Source: Pseudidiomarina sp. CB1
Lineage (GTDB): Bacteria; Pseudomonadota; Gammaproteobacteria; Enterobacterales; Alteromonadaceae
Assembly: GCF_024752025.1 (NCBI RefSeq)
Contig: NZ_JANTPU010000001.1
Coordinates: forward strand, 1,364,001-1,428,000
Direction: 5' to 3'
Length of the DNA stretch: 64,000 bases
The first letter of the stretch is position 1, and each line of letters begins with the position of its first letter. The notes beneath the pieces were generated by a model. That model was not told where the DNA came from, did not search any database, and worked only from the letters and a program-made list of their open reading frames with translations. Made by a program: the position numbers and the translations under genes. Shown here in pieces: positions 27,854-38,583 of the stretch.

Positions 27854-28789
27854 TTAGCGCGCCTCACGATAAACATAATTACTCGGGTCAATGTGGCGCT
27901 CATTGCGCAACACTTCATAATGCACGTGCGGGCCAGTTGAACGCCCAGTACTGCCTAATTTAGCGATTTCTTGCCCGCGGGTGACCACGTCGCCTTCTTT
28001 GACGAGGAGTTCGGCGCAATGACCATAACGGGTTTTCAAGCCGCCACCATGGTCAATTTCGACTAGTTTGCCGTAACCGTAACGCTCGCCAGACCAGGTC
28101 ACGACGCCTGCACCGGTGGCGTAAACACCAGCATCTTCAGCTAAATTCGCGAAATCGATGCCATTGTGCATCGTAGGTGTGCCGTTAAACGGGTCTTTGC
28201 GCACGCCATAATGCGAGCTCAGCCAGCCACCTTCAACTGGACGTCCTGCGACAAAACTCTCTGCAGAGATATGATGCCGCATCAGCACAGATTCAAGGGT
28301 GGTTAACTGATTTTGTTTGTCTTCGAGCTCGCCGATGAGGCGCTCGAGATCGGTCATAACGTCGGCAGCGGGAATACTTGGGGCATCTAAAATCGATGCT
28401 TCAGGACCACCCATGGCAAGCCTTTGTTGGCTGTCGTCGTTAAGATCGGTCATGTCGATTTCGGCGGTCGCCGCAAGACGTTCGCCGATCACATCAAGAC
28501 GTCGTAACTTGGCACGCATTTCGCCCATTTGCATGGTCATTGCGGCCAGTTTCTTTTCGGTGTCGGCTTTTATTTGCTGAACCACTTCAGACTGCGCGGC
28601 TAATGCGAGTTGCTCAGCACTGATGCGGCTGCGCACGTCTTCGCTGCTCAAGCCACTCCAATTCTGCCAAGGTTGGAGCAGCGCCATCAGCGCTAGGCTC
28701 GCAACGCCTGCTAGCGAGAGCAGACGACGGCGGCTTAGACGCACACCAAATTTCACTTTGGTGCCTCTGTAGAAGACTGTTAAACTCAT
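27854..28789 (-). CDS. M23-family peptidoglycan endopeptidase, membrane-anchored
   Basis: A 311-residue protein with a basic N terminus, one membrane segment (LLSLAGVASLALMALL) and a periplasmic coiled-coil region (residues ~45-165, with Leu/Ala-rich heptads). It ends in a LytM/M23 domain with zinc ligands in MHNGIDFAN and GPHVHYEVLRN. Such proteins either hydrolyse peptide cross-links or activate amidases; both zinc-site motifs are present, so catalysis is plausible. I chose the start at 28789 (MSLTVFYRG) because GAGAGG precedes it. It is divergent from dciA and 39 bases upstream of secA. Confidence 0.9.
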   Translation of the reverse strand: MSLTVFYRGTKVKFGVRLSRRRLLSLAGVASLALMALLQPWQNWSGLSSEDVRSRISAEQLALAAQSEVVQQIKADTEKKLAAMTMQMGEMRAKLRRLDVIGERLAATAEIDMTDLNDDSQQRLAMGGPEASILDAPSIPAADVMTDLERLIGELEDKQNQLTTLESVLMRHHISAESFVAGRPVEGGWLSSHYGVRKDPFNGTPTMHNGIDFANLAEDAGVYATGAGVVTWSGERYGYGKLVEIDHGGGLKTRYGHCAELLVKEGDVVTRGQEIAKLGSTGRSTGPHVHYEVLRNERHIDPSNYVYREAR

Positions 28790-28824
28790 GCAACCTCTCG
28801 TTGCTTGCAAATAAAGATAAGACG

Positions 28825-29289
28825 ATGCCGCGTAAGCGCCCAAAACAACTTGATCAGCTGCTAGGCAGCCAACGCTTGCAGCAATTTGCTGACTTTACCG
28901 AGCAACACCAGCGCTGGCAACAGCTAATGCGCGACTGTTTCGCGGAACAGTCGTTGAGCGAGCTTGTGCCCCACTGTGAGGTGATTGCGGTTAGCGCACC
29001 GTCGTTAATTATTAAGGTTTCATCGGCTGCGATTGGGCAGCGGATAAAAACCGCACAAGGGCGCATTATAACGTATTTTCAAGGTCATGCTACGCCTGTG
29101 GTCACGCAGTTGGAAATTAGGGTGCGTCCGACGCGTCAAGTCAGCACTACGCCTGCGCCGCAGCCTGCGGAAAAACCTACAAAAAATGAGTCCGAGACGG
29201 TCAAGAAATTACGCGAACAGGCGGCGATGTGTGAGGAACCATTGCGCTCGCAATTGCTGGCCTTGGCGGATAAATACGATCTGTCGTGA
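28825..29289 (+). CDS. dciA: DciA-type replicative-helicase loader (DUF721)
   Basis: A 154-residue DUF721 protein. DciA proteins help load the replicative helicase DnaB in the many bacteria that lack DnaC. The N-terminal KH-like domain is visible (LGSQRLQQFADFTEQHQRWQ, then ISAPSL-type strands: VIAVSAPSLIIKVSSAAIGQRI). A low-complexity Pro/Thr/Lys stretch follows, then a short helical C terminus (TVKKLREQAA, LRSQLLALADKYD). The start was placed at the ATG giving MPRKRPKQL; a TTG 24 bases earlier is possible. A DUF721 gene between lpxC and secA is a common gammaproteobacterial arrangement. It converges on lpxC. Confidence 0.85.
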   Translation: MPRKRPKQLDQLLGSQRLQQFADFTEQHQRWQQLMRDCFAEQSLSELVPHCEVIAVSAPSLIIKVSSAAIGQRIKTAQGRIITYFQGHATPVVTQLEIRVRPTRQVSTTPAPQPAEKPTKNESETVKKLREQAAMCEEPLRSQLLALADKYDLS

Positions 29290-29327
29290 CCGTCGTCACA
29301 TCGCGATTCGGGAATGTCGCGGTTGTG

Positions 29328-29408
29328 GTAGCCCGTGGTTCTACCACGGGGGAAGCTCTAACCATCACGGAAGGTTCGGATTTGACCCGTAGTAGAACTA
29401 CGGGCTAC
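29328..29408. repeat. REP pair between convergent dciA and lpxC
   Basis: GTAG head with the CCCGTGGT stem, a spacer containing GGAAGGTTCGGATTTGA, then the inverted CCCGTAGTAGAACTACGGG unit ending CTAC. It is 81 bp, shorter than the 86-88-bp pairs, with a spacer related to that of the 24.5-kb array. The remaining ~70 bases to the lpxC stop carry repeated ACAACCATCG(C/T)GGAA pieces, probably repeat debris. Confidence 0.88.
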
Positions 29409-29480
29409 CCGACGGCGTTACAACCATCGTGGAAGGCCGGAGGCCGAAGGCGTCACAACCATCGCGGAAATAGCGGGCGA

Positions 29481-30395
29481 TCACGCCACGACTGGGCTGG
29501 CGAAGGCGATGGGGGATTCGGCAGCGGCGTCCTCGAAGGTGACGAATTCCCACGCTTCTTGATTCTGCAGCACGGCGCGCAGCAACTGATTGTTCAGCGA
29601 GTGACCCGATTTAAACGCGCGCAAATGGCCTAAAATGGCATGTCCACCCATGTAGAGGTCACCTACGGCATCCAAAATCTTGTGTTTTACGAACTCATCG
29701 TCGTAACGCAAGCCGTCACTATTCAAGATGCGGAACTCGTCCAACACCACCGCGTTATCGAAGCTACCACCTAACGCCAAGTTGTTGGCACGTAGGTATT
29801 CGATGTCTTTCATGAAACCAAAGGTACGCGCACGGCTAATGTCTTTCAAAAAGCTCTGCGTACTAAAGTCCATGCTGACCACTTGGTTGGTGTCAGCAAT
29901 CGCCGGATGGTCGAAGTCGATGGCAAAATCAATGCGGAAGCCATCGTGGGGTAGTAGTTCCGCCCATTTGTCATCTTCTTCGACACGTATCGCTTGTTTA
30001 ATGCGGATAAACTTTTTCGCTGCGCCTTGTTCCTCGATGCCCGCATTCTGTAGCAGGTAAATAAAAGGATGCGAGCTACCGTCCATGATTGGAATCTCAT
30101 GGCTGTTCACTTCAATAATGAGGTTGTCGATGCCCATGGCGGCAACTGCAGCAAGCAAATGCTCAACAGTCGACACACGAACATTGTCATCGTTGATCAA
30201 ACACGTACACATGCGGGTATCGCGCACCAACTCAGCGTCGGCACGAATATCAACCGCAGGTTTCAGATCGACACGGCGAAACACCAGACCGGTATTTACC
30301 GGTGCCGGGCGCAGCGTCAATTGAACCTTATTGCCTTTATGCAGACCCACACCTGTGGTCGCAATCGGCTGTTTAATTGTGCGTTGTTTCATCAT
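29481..30395 (-). CDS. lpxC: UDP-3-O-acyl-N-acetylglucosamine deacetylase
   Basis: Zinc enzyme of 304 residues catalysing the committed step of lipid A synthesis. Zinc ligands appear in STVEHLLAA (His near residue 79) and in [20 protein letters not shown] (His and Asp near 240). The FDNAVVLD and GVGLHKG motifs are typical. It is the last gene of the dcw-lpxC block, 144 bases after ftsZ, and may have its own promoter in that gap. The C terminus ([12 protein letters not shown]) is the region that FtsH recognises in E. coli, though the sequence differs. Confidence 0.97.
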   Translation of the reverse strand: MMKQRTIKQPIATTGVGLHKGNKVQLTLRPAPVNTGLVFRRVDLKPAVDIRADAELVRDTRMCTCLINDDNVRVSTVEHLLAAVAAMGIDNLIIEVNSHEIPIMDGSSHPFIYLLQNAGIEEQGAAKKFIRIKQAIRVEEDDKWAELLPHDGFRIDFAIDFDHPAIADTNQVVSMDFSTQSFLKDISRARTFGFMKDIEYLRANNLALGGSFDNAVVLDEFRILNSDGLRYDDEFVKHKILDAVGDLYMGGHAILGHLRAFKSGHSLNNQLLRAVLQNQEAWEFVTFEDAAAESPIAFASPVVA

Positions 30396-30539
30396 TCGAT
30401 TTCGTTCTCACTATCTCGTCTGACCAGTTAAAGGCGCAATAGTTTACCGAAAATCCGTAAATTTCGCAATTTTAGCTGCGTATTTACGAATAATTTACCG
30501 GCGATTGTTCCAATCGATCATTTCTATTAAAACAACCTA

Positions 30540-31754
30540 TTAGTCCACTTGGCGGCGTAAAAACGCTGGAATATCCAAGTAGTCCATGTCTTTATTGCCT
30601 TGCGCTTGTGGCTTAGCTGCAGGCTTTTCAGCTTGCGCTTCGTACTCTTCTTGCTCCACTTCATCTATCTCAGTGTCGAGTACACGAGCGGTTGCTGCAC
30701 TTGCACCATAACCAGCGCTACGACCGCTGTACGCCTGTTCACGAGGCTTCTCGCGACCGTTATTGACCAATGAGATGTCCGGCTTACGTTCTGCGCCAAT
30801 ACCTGTGGCAACCACGGTAACACGCATTTCTTCAGACATTTCAGGATCGATAACTGTACCGACAATCACCGTTGCGTTTTCAGCAGCGAAGGCCTTCACT
30901 GTGCTACCTACAGTTTCGAACTCATCGATGCTCATATCAAGGCCAGCAGTAATATTAACCAATACGCCACGCGCACCTGAAAGATCGATATCTTCCAACA
31001 GTGGGCTGTTGATCGCCATTTCTGCCGCTTCTTGCGCACGCTCTTCGCCACGCGCTACGCCGGTACCCATCATGGCCGTACCCATTTCACGCATCACTGC
31101 ACGTACGTCAGCAAAGTCGACGTTGATTAAACCAGTACGCGTAATCAAGTCTGCAATACCTTGGACCGCACCTAACAAGACGTTGTTCGCTGCGCTGAAG
31201 GCATCCAGCAAGCTGGTCCCCTTACCAAGCACTTTCAGCAACTTCTCGTTTGGAATCGTGATCAACGAGTCAACGTAACGCGCTAATTGTGCGATACCTT
31301 CGTCTGCCACCGCCATACGCTTACGACCTTCGAATGGGAACGGCTTGGTCACCACTGCAACGGTCAAGATGCCGAGCTCACGTGCCACTTCGGCAACCAC
31401 CGGCGCAGCACCAGTACCGGTACCACCGCCCATACCTGCGGCGATAAAGATCATGTCAGCACCTTCCAAGTGCTTCTTGATCTCTTCACGTGACTCTTCG
31501 GCTGCTTGGCGGCCTACTTCTGGGTTGGCGCCAGCACCAAGACCTTTGGTGATATCGTCGCCCAGCTGAATGGTCACGTGCGCACCATGATTACGCAACG
31601 ACTGCGCATCGGTGTTCGCGGCCAAGAACTGCACGCCTTCAATGGATTCACTGATCATGTGTTTCACGGCGTTACCGCCGCCACCACCAACACCGATCAC
31701 TTTTATGACTGCATCGCTGTCAAAATTGTCGAGTACTTCGAATACTTCAGACAT
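30540..31754 (-). CDS. ftsZ: Cell division GTPase FtsZ
   Basis: Tubulin homologue of 404 residues that forms the Z ring. It shows the GTP-binding GVGGGGGNAVKHM start, the tubulin signature GGGTGTGAAP near residue 105, and the T7-loop region (NVDFADVRAVM). A variable linker rich in Glu and Ala comes from residue ~320, and the conserved C-terminal peptide DIPAFLRRQ binds FtsA, ZipA and ZapD. AAAGGAG precedes the start. ZapD, ZapE and ZapG, which also act on division, are encoded elsewhere in the window. Confidence 0.98.
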   Translation of the reverse strand: MSEVFEVLDNFDSDAVIKVIGVGGGGGNAVKHMISESIEGVQFLAANTDAQSLRNHGAHVTIQLGDDITKGLGAGANPEVGRQAAEESREEIKKHLEGADMIFIAAGMGGGTGTGAAPVVAEVARELGILTVAVVTKPFPFEGRKRMAVADEGIAQLARYVDSLITIPNEKLLKVLGKGTSLLDAFSAANNVLLGAVQGIADLITRTGLINVDFADVRAVMREMGTAMMGTGVARGEERAQEAAEMAINSPLLEDIDLSGARGVLVNITAGLDMSIDEFETVGSTVKAFAAENATVIVGTVIDPEMSEEMRVTVVATGIGAERKPDISLVNNGREKPREQAYSGRSAGYGASAATARVLDTEIDEVEQEEYEAQAEKPAAKPQAQGNKDMDYLDIPAFLRRQVD

Positions 31755-31818
31755 GTTGTTTCTCCTTTTACCTGCTTAGTGTACTACCCCAAAATAAATT
31801 TCCAAAGTGTTGTTTTTA

Positions 31819-33051
31819 TTAAAATTCACCTTTAAACCAGCCTTGCACGCGTTTCCACATTCCGATCACGTTATTATCACGTCCATCGTCCTGTCGCGCT
31901 TGCAAGTCTTGTTGGCCGTAACGGAGCAAACCGACGGCCGTGGCGTACGTTGGATCTTGCACATAGTCACTGAGACCCTGCATGCCCAACGGTTCGCCTA
32001 AGCGCACGGGCATCTGAAATATTTCTTCCGCAAATTCAATCGCGCCTTCCATGCGACCACAGCCACCGGTTAACACGATGCCTGCGGCAATTTGCTCATC
32101 CAACCCGCTTTGTTTAATCTCGTCACGGATCAGCTCAAACAGCTCGCCGTAACGCGGTTCTACCACTTCTGCCAAGATATGCCGCTGCATCACCCGTGAC
32201 GGGCGTCCGCCTACCGAAGGTACTTCGATGTTGTCGTCCTTGCTCACCAACTGGCAAAGCGCACAAGCATATTTCGTTTTAATCTCTTCTGCGTGATTCA
32301 GCGGTGTGCGGAAAATCTTCGCAATATCGCTGGTTACTTGGTTACCCGCTGCCGGAATCACCGCGGTGTGACGCAACACACCACCGGTGTAGATGCAAAT
32401 GTCGATGGTGCCAGCGCCCATGTCGACCAAAGCCACACCAAGATCTTTTTCATCATCGGTCAGTACCGAGTAACTCGATGCTAACGCCGAGAAAATCAGC
32501 CGATCGACACTTAAACCACAGCGCTCAACCGCCTTTTCGATATTCTTCGCCATGTCATTGGCGCAGGTCACGATGTGCACTTTCGATTCCATGCGCACGC
32601 CAGACATGCCAATCGGGCTCTTAATACTCTCTTGCGAGTCAATCACAAACTCTTGTGGTAACACGTGCAAAATGCGGCGTTCTTGCGCAATCGGTACTGA
32701 TTTCGCCGCGTGGATGACGCTATCGACGTCATCTTGTGTCACCTCGGCTTCATTAATCGGCACCATGCCACTCTCGTTTTGGCAGGCAATATGGCGACCG
32801 GAGATGTTCAAGTACACCGACGCAATGCGGCAGTCTGCCATCAACTCGGCTTCTTCTACCGCCCGTTGAATCGACTGTACGACTAGGTTCAGGTCATTCA
32901 CCCCGCCCTTGTCCATGCCGCGAGCTGCCGCAGCGCCCACGCCAATCACGCTAATTTCACCGTCAGGCATGACTTCGCCAATAAGCGCTACGATCTTACT
33001 CGTGCCTATATCTAAACCAACGACCATGTTCCGTTCTGTTGCTTTTGACAT
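31819..33051 (-). CDS. ftsA: Cell division protein FtsA
   Basis: Actin-like protein of 410 residues that tethers FtsZ to the membrane. Phosphate-binding loops are seen in VGLDIGTSKIVALIGE at the N terminus and in VDMGAGTIDICIY. The 1C domain lies between them, GGCGRMEGAIEFA is the adenosine motif, and the C terminus (MWKRVQGWFKGEF) is the amphipathic membrane-targeting helix. It starts five bases after ftsQ and ends 64 bases before ftsZ. Confidence 0.97.
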   Translation of the reverse strand: MSKATERNMVVGLDIGTSKIVALIGEVMPDGEISVIGVGAAAARGMDKGGVNDLNLVVQSIQRAVEEAELMADCRIASVYLNISGRHIACQNESGMVPINEAEVTQDDVDSVIHAAKSVPIAQERRILHVLPQEFVIDSQESIKSPIGMSGVRMESKVHIVTCANDMAKNIEKAVERCGLSVDRLIFSALASSYSVLTDDEKDLGVALVDMGAGTIDICIYTGGVLRHTAVIPAAGNQVTSDIAKIFRTPLNHAEEIKTKYACALCQLVSKDDNIEVPSVGGRPSRVMQRHILAEVVEPRYGELFELIRDEIKQSGLDEQIAAGIVLTGGCGRMEGAIEFAEEIFQMPVRLGEPLGMQGLSDYVQDPTYATAVGLLRYGQQDLQARQDDGRDNNVIGMWKRVQGWFKGEF

Positions 33052-33056
33052 GCCTT

Positions 33057-33827
33057 TTAACTCTCTTGTTTTTCGTTCTTATTTGGTTCTTTCCAACGCA
33101 CTGCTACACCTGTGTCGTAGCGCAAGTCGATGGCGTCTATCGGCGCGTCCTTGTGCGCTTCGAGCTCTGGATACACATCAATAAAGCGTTGTATCCGTTC
33201 CAACAATGCTTCGCGGCCTAGCCGTAGCATCGTTCCTTGCGCTAATGCCAACTCCACCGAAAAGCGTTCGCTTAACTCCAGTTGCGCAATGCTAAACCCG
33301 TTCAACTGCAATAATTCGTTCAGCTCGCGATAATGCTTTACTGCCTCTGCCACCGCATGGTCAGGTCCCGCCAGGTAGGGTAGTCCGCCCTCAAGTCCTG
33401 ACTTATCGGCGTAAAACACTTCGCCGGCTTGGTTGAGCAAGGCATCGTCACGCTGGTTGGCATTCCAATGCGCCAGTGGCACTTGCTCGACCACAAATAC
33501 TTTTAAAATATCGGGCCACTCCTTGCGCACCGAGGCCTTCTCGACCCAGGGCATGGCCTCAACCTCTGCCCTCAATTCGTTCACATCCGCCGAAAAGAAG
33601 CTGCCTAACGGCACGCCATTCTCGGCAATCAATGCGTCGCGCACATCGGCGGCGGTCACATAGCGCAAATCACCCTGCACGACCAACCGCTTGAGCGGTA
33701 CCTCTTGGGCATCCATGGCGGTGTAATACAACCAACCGATCCCGACAAACGTGCCCGCCACAACCAGCAAAAAGAACGTTAGGCCCGACCAAAATTGCCA
33801 ACTTAAAGCACGTGCCTGGTCCGCCAT
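33057..33827 (-). CDS. ftsQ: Cell division protein FtsQ
   Basis: Bitopic divisome protein of 256 residues. It has a short cytoplasmic tail, one TM helix (FWSGLTFFLLVVAGTFVGIGWLYY split around residues 12-35), a POTRA domain (LKRLVVQGDLRYVTAADVRDAL) and a beta domain that binds FtsL/FtsB. I placed the start at 33827, one base after the ddlB stop, because GAGAGG lies five bases upstream; an in-frame ATG four codons earlier would bury that site. Confidence 0.94.
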   Translation of the reverse strand: MADQARALSWQFWSGLTFFLLVVAGTFVGIGWLYYTAMDAQEVPLKRLVVQGDLRYVTAADVRDALIAENGVPLGSFFSADVNELRAEVEAMPWVEKASVRKEWPDILKVFVVEQVPLAHWNANQRDDALLNQAGEVFYADKSGLEGGLPYLAGPDHAVAEAVKHYRELNELLQLNGFSIAQLELSERFSVELALAQGTMLRLGREALLERIQRFIDVYPELEAHKDAPIDAIDLRYDTGVAVRWKEPNKNEKQES

Positions 33828-33828
33828 A

Positions 33829-34761
33829 CTACCTCTCACTATGGTGCAGTATCTCGACCACCAACTGCTCGAAGCTCATACCTGCTGCTTTGGCTGCCAT
33901 CGGCACCAAACTTTTTTCGGTCATGCCCGGCACCATGTTGGCTTCAAGCAAGCGATAATTGCCTTGCTTGTCGCACATCACGTCAATGCGTCCCCAGCCC
34001 TTACCACTGAGACAACGAAACGCCGATTCAGCAAGTTGGCGTAAGGCCTGTTCTTCGACTTCTGACAACCCAGCTGGGCAGTGATACTGCGTGTCACTCG
34101 CTTGATACTTGGCGTCATAGTCATAAAATTCATGGGTGGTTTCCAACCGTATGGTTGGTAACGCACGCTCGCCTAAAATCGCGATGGTGTACTCAGGGCC
34201 GCTCAACCAGCTTTCGAGCAATGCTTCTTCATCAAACTTGTGTGCCAATGCGACTGCTTTTTCAAGCGCTGCGGCGGAATCTGCTGAGCTCATGCCAATA
34301 CTCGAGCCCTCTTGCGCTGGCTTGACCATGACTTTGCCACCTAACTCGGCCAGCAGCTTGTCGTAAGCCAACTGTTCGCCGCGGTGCACGACAATGCTGC
34401 GCGCAACCGGTAAACCCGCGGCTTGCCAAATTTGTTTCGTTTTGACTTTATCCATTGCTAAGGCGCACGCTAACACGCCGCTTCCGGTGTACGGAACACC
34501 CAAGTAATACAAAGCGCCTTGAATCGTGCCATCTTCACCGCCGCGACCATGCAACACGTTGAACGCTCGCTGAAAACCTTGTTCTTTTAATTCCGCCAGC
34601 GGGTTATGCGCTGGGTCAAACGGATGTGCATCGACCCCCGCATTCCGCAATGCTTTGGTTACCGCTTGGCCCGAGCGCAGCGATACTTCACGCTCAGCAG
34701 AGTCGCCACCGAGTAGCACGGCCACTTTGCCAAAGGCTTTAACGTTCACTACATCACTCAT
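33829..34761 (-). CDS. ddlB: D-alanine--D-alanine ligase
   Basis: ATP-grasp enzyme of 310 residues that makes the D-Ala-D-Ala dipeptide for peptidoglycan. Motifs: [46 protein letters not shown], and the C-terminal metal and product site ([27 protein letters not shown]). Glu, Ser and Tyr of the vancomycin-sensitive ligases are in place. The start overlaps the murC stop by four bases (ATGA). Confidence 0.97.
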   Translation of the reverse strand: MSDVVNVKAFGKVAVLLGGDSAEREVSLRSGQAVTKALRNAGVDAHPFDPAHNPLAELKEQGFQRAFNVLHGRGGEDGTIQGALYYLGVPYTGSGVLACALAMDKVKTKQIWQAAGLPVARSIVVHRGEQLAYDKLLAELGGKVMVKPAQEGSSIGMSSADSAAALEKAVALAHKFDEEALLESWLSGPEYTIAILGERALPTIRLETTHEFYDYDAKYQASDTQYHCPAGLSEVEEQALRQLAESAFRCLSGKGWGRIDVMCDKQGNYRLLEANMVPGMTEKSLVPMAAKAAGMSFEQLVVEILHHSER

Positions 34762-36263
34762 TGCTGCGACTCCTTAAAGGCTTGGCCAGCACGACGTAAC
34801 GCCTCAGGCTGAAGTTCAGTGGCGGCGAGCTCGCGGGCAATCGCGCCAATGTTACCGGCACCTTGCGCCAGCAGCATGTCCTGCGGTTGTAAGATATCCG
34901 CCAGTACTTGCATCAACTGACCACGGTCTCCCACATAAATCGGCTCCACTTTGCCGCGCATCCGTAATGATTTGGCTAAGGCACGGCTATCGGCACCTTG
35001 CACTGGGTCTTCACCCGCGCTGTACACGTCAAGCAGTAACAGCACATCCACCTCGGCCAACACCGCCACGAAGTCATCGTACAAATCTCGCGTACGCGAA
35101 AAGCGATGGGGCTGAAAGGCCATGACAATTCGGTGATCAGGCCAGCCAGCGCGCGCCGCCGCAATGGTTGCGGCCACTTCGGTCGGATGATGACCGTAAT
35201 CATCAATCAGCATCACCTCACCCTGCGCACCATCGCGCTCGCTGGCGAAATTACCCAACAGCTGGAAGCGCCGACCAATACCACCAAACTGCGCTAAGGC
35301 CGACTGAATGGCCTCGTCGTCGATACCTTCATCGGTGGCCACCGCAATCGCGGCAAGCGCATTCAACACATTGTGTCGACCTGGTAAATTCACGGTCACC
35401 GCCAACGGCTCGTGACCTTTGCGATGCACGGTAAAGTGGCTCTGCCCACTGGCCTGCTGATAATCACTGGCGCGCACGTCGGCATCATCACTAAAGCCGT
35501 AGGTCAATAATTGGCGTCCGACGCGCGGTAGTAATTCCCGCACCACGGGGTCGTCAATACACATCACTGCCAAGCCGTAAAACGGCAGGTTATGCAGAAA
35601 ATCTAAATAGGTGTCCAACAGACGGTTAAAGTCGCCGCCATAGGTATCCATGTGATCGGCTTCGATATTCGTCACCACCGCGACCATCGGTTGCAGATGC
35701 AAGAATGACGCATCCGATTCGTCAGCTTCGGCAATTAAATACTTGCTCGAGCCTAACCGCGCATTACTGCCAGCACTGTTAAGCAAGCCGCCAATAACAA
35801 AGGTTGGGTCGCGTTGTGCTTCACCGAACACGCTGGCCAATAACGACGTCGTTGTGGTTTTACCGTGCGTGCCCGCAACCGCGATACCATGACGGAAGCG
35901 CATAAGTTCAGCGAGCATTTCGGCACGCCGTACTTGCGGAATAAAGGCTGCTTTCGCGGCCACCAACTCGGCGTTATCAGCGCGAATCGCAGAGCTCACC
36001 ACAATGACGTCAGCGCCTTCGACGTTTTCCGCAGCGTGCCCGATAAACACCGTCGCGCCGAGTTCTTGCAAGCGCTGCGTGTTGGCATTTTCGGCCAAGT
36101 CCGAACCACTGATCTCGTAGCCTTGGTTCAATAACACTTCGGCAATACCGCCCATACCGGCGCCGCCGATACCGACAAAATGGATCCGCCGGACGCGGCG
36201 CATCTCCGGTACGCTGACCACAGTAAAAGGCGTTGTTGTCATTGTCGGTGTTGTCATAGCCAC
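34758..36263 (-). CDS. murC: UDP-N-acetylmuramate--L-alanine ligase
   Basis: Adds L-Ala to UDP-MurNAc; 501 residues. The N-terminal Rossmann motif is [16 protein letters not shown], the ATP loop is [11 protein letters not shown] near residue 130, then [10 protein letters not shown] and the C-terminal ligase domain ([14 protein letters not shown]). The N terminus has a Thr/Met-rich lead of about 20 residues. The start overlaps murG by 10 bases. Most dcw genes in this block overlap or nearly touch, indicating one long operon with coupled translation. Confidence 0.97.
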   Translation of the reverse strand: MAMTTPTMTTTPFTVVSVPEMRRVRRIHFVGIGGAGMGGIAEVLLNQGYEISGSDLAENANTQRLQELGATVFIGHAAENVEGADVIVVSSAIRADNAELVAAKAAFIPQVRRAEMLAELMRFRHGIAVAGTHGKTTTTSLLASVFGEAQRDPTFVIGGLLNSAGSNARLGSSKYLIAEADESDASFLHLQPMVAVVTNIEADHMDTYGGDFNRLLDTYLDFLHNLPFYGLAVMCIDDPVVRELLPRVGRQLLTYGFSDDADVRASDYQQASGQSHFTVHRKGHEPLAVTVNLPGRHNVLNALAAIAVATDEGIDDEAIQSALAQFGGIGRRFQLLGNFASERDGAQGEVMLIDDYGHHPTEVAATIAAARAGWPDHRIVMAFQPHRFSRTRDLYDDFVAVLAEVDVLLLLDVYSAGEDPVQGADSRALAKSLRMRGKVEPIYVGDRGQLMQVLADILQPQDMLLAQGAGNIGAIARELAATELQPEALRRAGQAFKESQQ

Positions 36264-37318
36264 TGCTCACATCGTTCTACCACCGCTTGGGTGGCATTCG
36301 GCCGCGCAGCTTTCGCCGCCTGCGCCCGCATTTGTTCGAGTTGACGGGGCTCCGCCAACCACTGCTGTAAAATTTCGACTAATGGCGTGATTTGCTGCAA
36401 TTGCGCTTGCGGCAAGAGCACTGCAGCACCAACATTGGCCAATTCACGCGCATTCGCGGTCTGGTGGTCATCTACCGCATGGGGTAACGGCACAAATATC
36501 GCTGGCGTCCCCACTACGGCTAATTCGCTGACGGTGAGTGCACCGGCGCGACAAATCACCACATCCGCTTGCACATAGGCGTCATGCATGGCGTCAATAA
36601 ACTCGACGACCTTAAGTTCTTTCACACCACTATCGGCATAAGCTTGCTCAACTTCCGCCACACGACCTTGTCCGCATTGGTGTAACACTTCGAGCTCACC
36701 GACGTGCGTTAACTGCTGAATGGCCTTTGGCACCGCTTGATTCAACGCCTGTGCGCCTAAACTGCCGCCAACCACCAGTACGCGAATCCGCTCATGGGCG
36801 CTACGTTCAACCGCTTTGGTCCAATCGGCGCGTAACGGATTCCCAACCACTTCAGCATTAGGCAACTGCTGCTGCGCACCCGCAAAACCCACCATCACGT
36901 GCCGCGCAAAGCGTGCCAACAGTTTATTGGTCATGCCTGCGACTGCGTTTTGTTCATGTACTAACAGCGGAATACCCGCTGCCTTAGCGGCTAGCCCCGC
37001 TGGACCACACACATAACCACCAAAACTCACCACTAATGCGGTATTGTGGCGGCGGTAAACTTTGCGGCACTGGCCAATGGCTTTCAGCATACGCAGCGGC
37101 ATCGCCAACTTGCGTACAAGGCCATGACCGCGCAAACCTTGCATACTAATTTGTTCCAGTTCGAAACCTGCCGCAGGTACCACCCGCGCCTCTAAGCGCT
37201 GCTCGGTGGTGCCGAGCCAAGTAATCGCATGGCCGCGAGCGCGTAACTCCTCGGCCACTGCCAAGGCTGGAAACACATGACCGCCGGTACCGGCTGCAGC
37301 GATGACAATATGGCTCAT
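36254..37318 (-). CDS. murG: UDP-GlcNAc:lipid I GlcNAc transferase
   Basis: GT28 glycosyltransferase of 354 residues that converts lipid I to lipid II on the cytoplasmic face. Glycine loops [16 protein letters not shown] (N-terminal) and [14 protein letters not shown] (C-terminal) are present, as is the donor-site sequence [23 protein letters not shown]. It overlaps ftsW by four bases and murC by ten. Confidence 0.97.
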   Translation of the reverse strand: MSHIVIAAAGTGGHVFPALAVAEELRARGHAITWLGTTEQRLEARVVPAAGFELEQISMQGLRGHGLVRKLAMPLRMLKAIGQCRKVYRRHNTALVVSFGGYVCGPAGLAAKAAGIPLLVHEQNAVAGMTNKLLARFARHVMVGFAGAQQQLPNAEVVGNPLRADWTKAVERSAHERIRVLVVGGSLGAQALNQAVPKAIQQLTHVGELEVLHQCGQGRVAEVEQAYADSGVKELKVVEFIDAMHDAYVQADVVICRAGALTVSELAVVGTPAIFVPLPHAVDDHQTANARELANVGAAVLLPQAQLQQITPLVEILQQWLAEPRQLEQMRAQAAKAARPNATQAVVERCEQWL

Positions 37319-38583
37319 GCGCGCACCCTCCGACGTCGAGAACTGGCGGTCTTGCTTACCCCACGCGCCACTTTAATAGTCGCCACGCGGACTTCATAAT
37401 CAATGCGCAACAACAGTCCCAGCGCGACACAACTCACGAGTAAGCTGGTCCCACCGTACGAAATAAGCGGTAACGTTAAGCCTTTGGTTGGTAACATGCC
37501 GGCGGCAGCGCCAATATTCACCAGCGCCTGGAAGGCAAACCAAATACCGATGCCATAGGCAATAAAGGCCGCGAAGCTGCTATTTTCACGCAATGCGCGA
37601 CGCCCAATCCACAGCGCGCGAAGCACAATCGCGAATACCGCGAGCAACACGCCAATAATCCCGATGAAACCGAGTTCTTCGCCGACCACGGCCATAATAA
37701 AGTCAGTATGCGCCTCGGGCAGATACTGTAATTTTTGAATACTGTTGCCGAGCCCCTGCCCAAACCAGTCACCACGACCAAATGCCATTAACGACTGCGT
37801 CAGCTGATAACCGCTGCCGAACGGATCTTGCCACGGATCTAGGAATGAGGTTACCCGCTTCATCCGATACGGCTCTTGAATGATCAGCAACGTCAGTACC
37901 GCCGCGAGCGCGATCAACATGGCAAAGAATTGCCATAAGCGAGCGCCAGCAAGGAACAACATGCCAATCGCCATGCTGACCATTACCGCTACCGAACCAA
38001 AGTCTGGCTGCATCAGCAGTAACACTGCAAAAATCGACATCACTGCGAGCGGCTTAATAAATTCGCGCAGGTTTTCCTGCACTGAGTTCATGTAACGCTT
38101 CAGGTAGCTGCTCAGGTAGATCAAGAAACAAAGCTTGGCCACTTCCGCGACCTGTAAAGTCATCGGCCCCAGCTTGATCCAACGTCGCGCGCCATTGACT
38201 TCATGGCCGATGATCAGCACTAGCAATAGCGCTCCTAAGGCACCAAACAACAGGGCATAACTGCCCTTCATCCACCAATCCACCGGAATTTGGACGACGG
38301 TCGCCAGCAACCCAATGCCGAGCGCCAAGTACAGGCTATGACGGATGACAAAATGAAACGGGTTATCGGTGAGCCGCTCGGCAATTGGAAACGATGCCGA
38401 GCTCACCATGATGAAGCCAAAGGCGAGTAGGCCAAATGCCAACCACACCAACGTGCGATCATAAAGTACGTGTTCGACCGGCAGCCACCAATCACGTAGG
38501 CGTTCCCAGCTGCTACGTTCGTTGCTTTCGGACTGAATGCCCAGCTCAAGTTGCTGTTCGCGGCGTTTCGCTAATTCAGCCAT
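37315..38583 (-). CDS. ftsW: Septal peptidoglycan polymerase FtsW (SEDS family)
   Basis: Polytopic SEDS glycosyltransferase of 422 residues that works with FtsI at the septum. About ten hydrophobic segments are visible. Conserved SEDS patches include NGARRWIKLGP, LMQPDFGSVAVM, PEAHTDFIMAVVGEELGF and LPLISYGGTSL, with the catalytic Asp in the PDFG loop. An N-terminal cytoplasmic extension of about 45 charged residues precedes the first helix. The start at 38583 has GGAGG upstream; a Met five codons earlier lacks support. It overlaps murD by eight bases. Confidence 0.95.
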   Translation of the reverse strand: MAELAKRREQQLELGIQSESNERSSWERLRDWWLPVEHVLYDRTLVWLAFGLLAFGFIMVSSASFPIAERLTDNPFHFVIRHSLYLALGIGLLATVVQIPVDWWMKGSYALLFGALGALLLVLIIGHEVNGARRWIKLGPMTLQVAEVAKLCFLIYLSSYLKRYMNSVQENLREFIKPLAVMSIFAVLLLMQPDFGSVAVMVSMAIGMLFLAGARLWQFFAMLIALAAVLTLLIIQEPYRMKRVTSFLDPWQDPFGSGYQLTQSLMAFGRGDWFGQGLGNSIQKLQYLPEAHTDFIMAVVGEELGFIGIIGVLLAVFAIVLRALWIGRRALRENSSFAAFIAYGIGIWFAFQALVNIGAAAGMLPTKGLTLPLISYGGTSLLVSCVALGLLLRIDYEVRVATIKVARGVSKTASSRRRRVRA

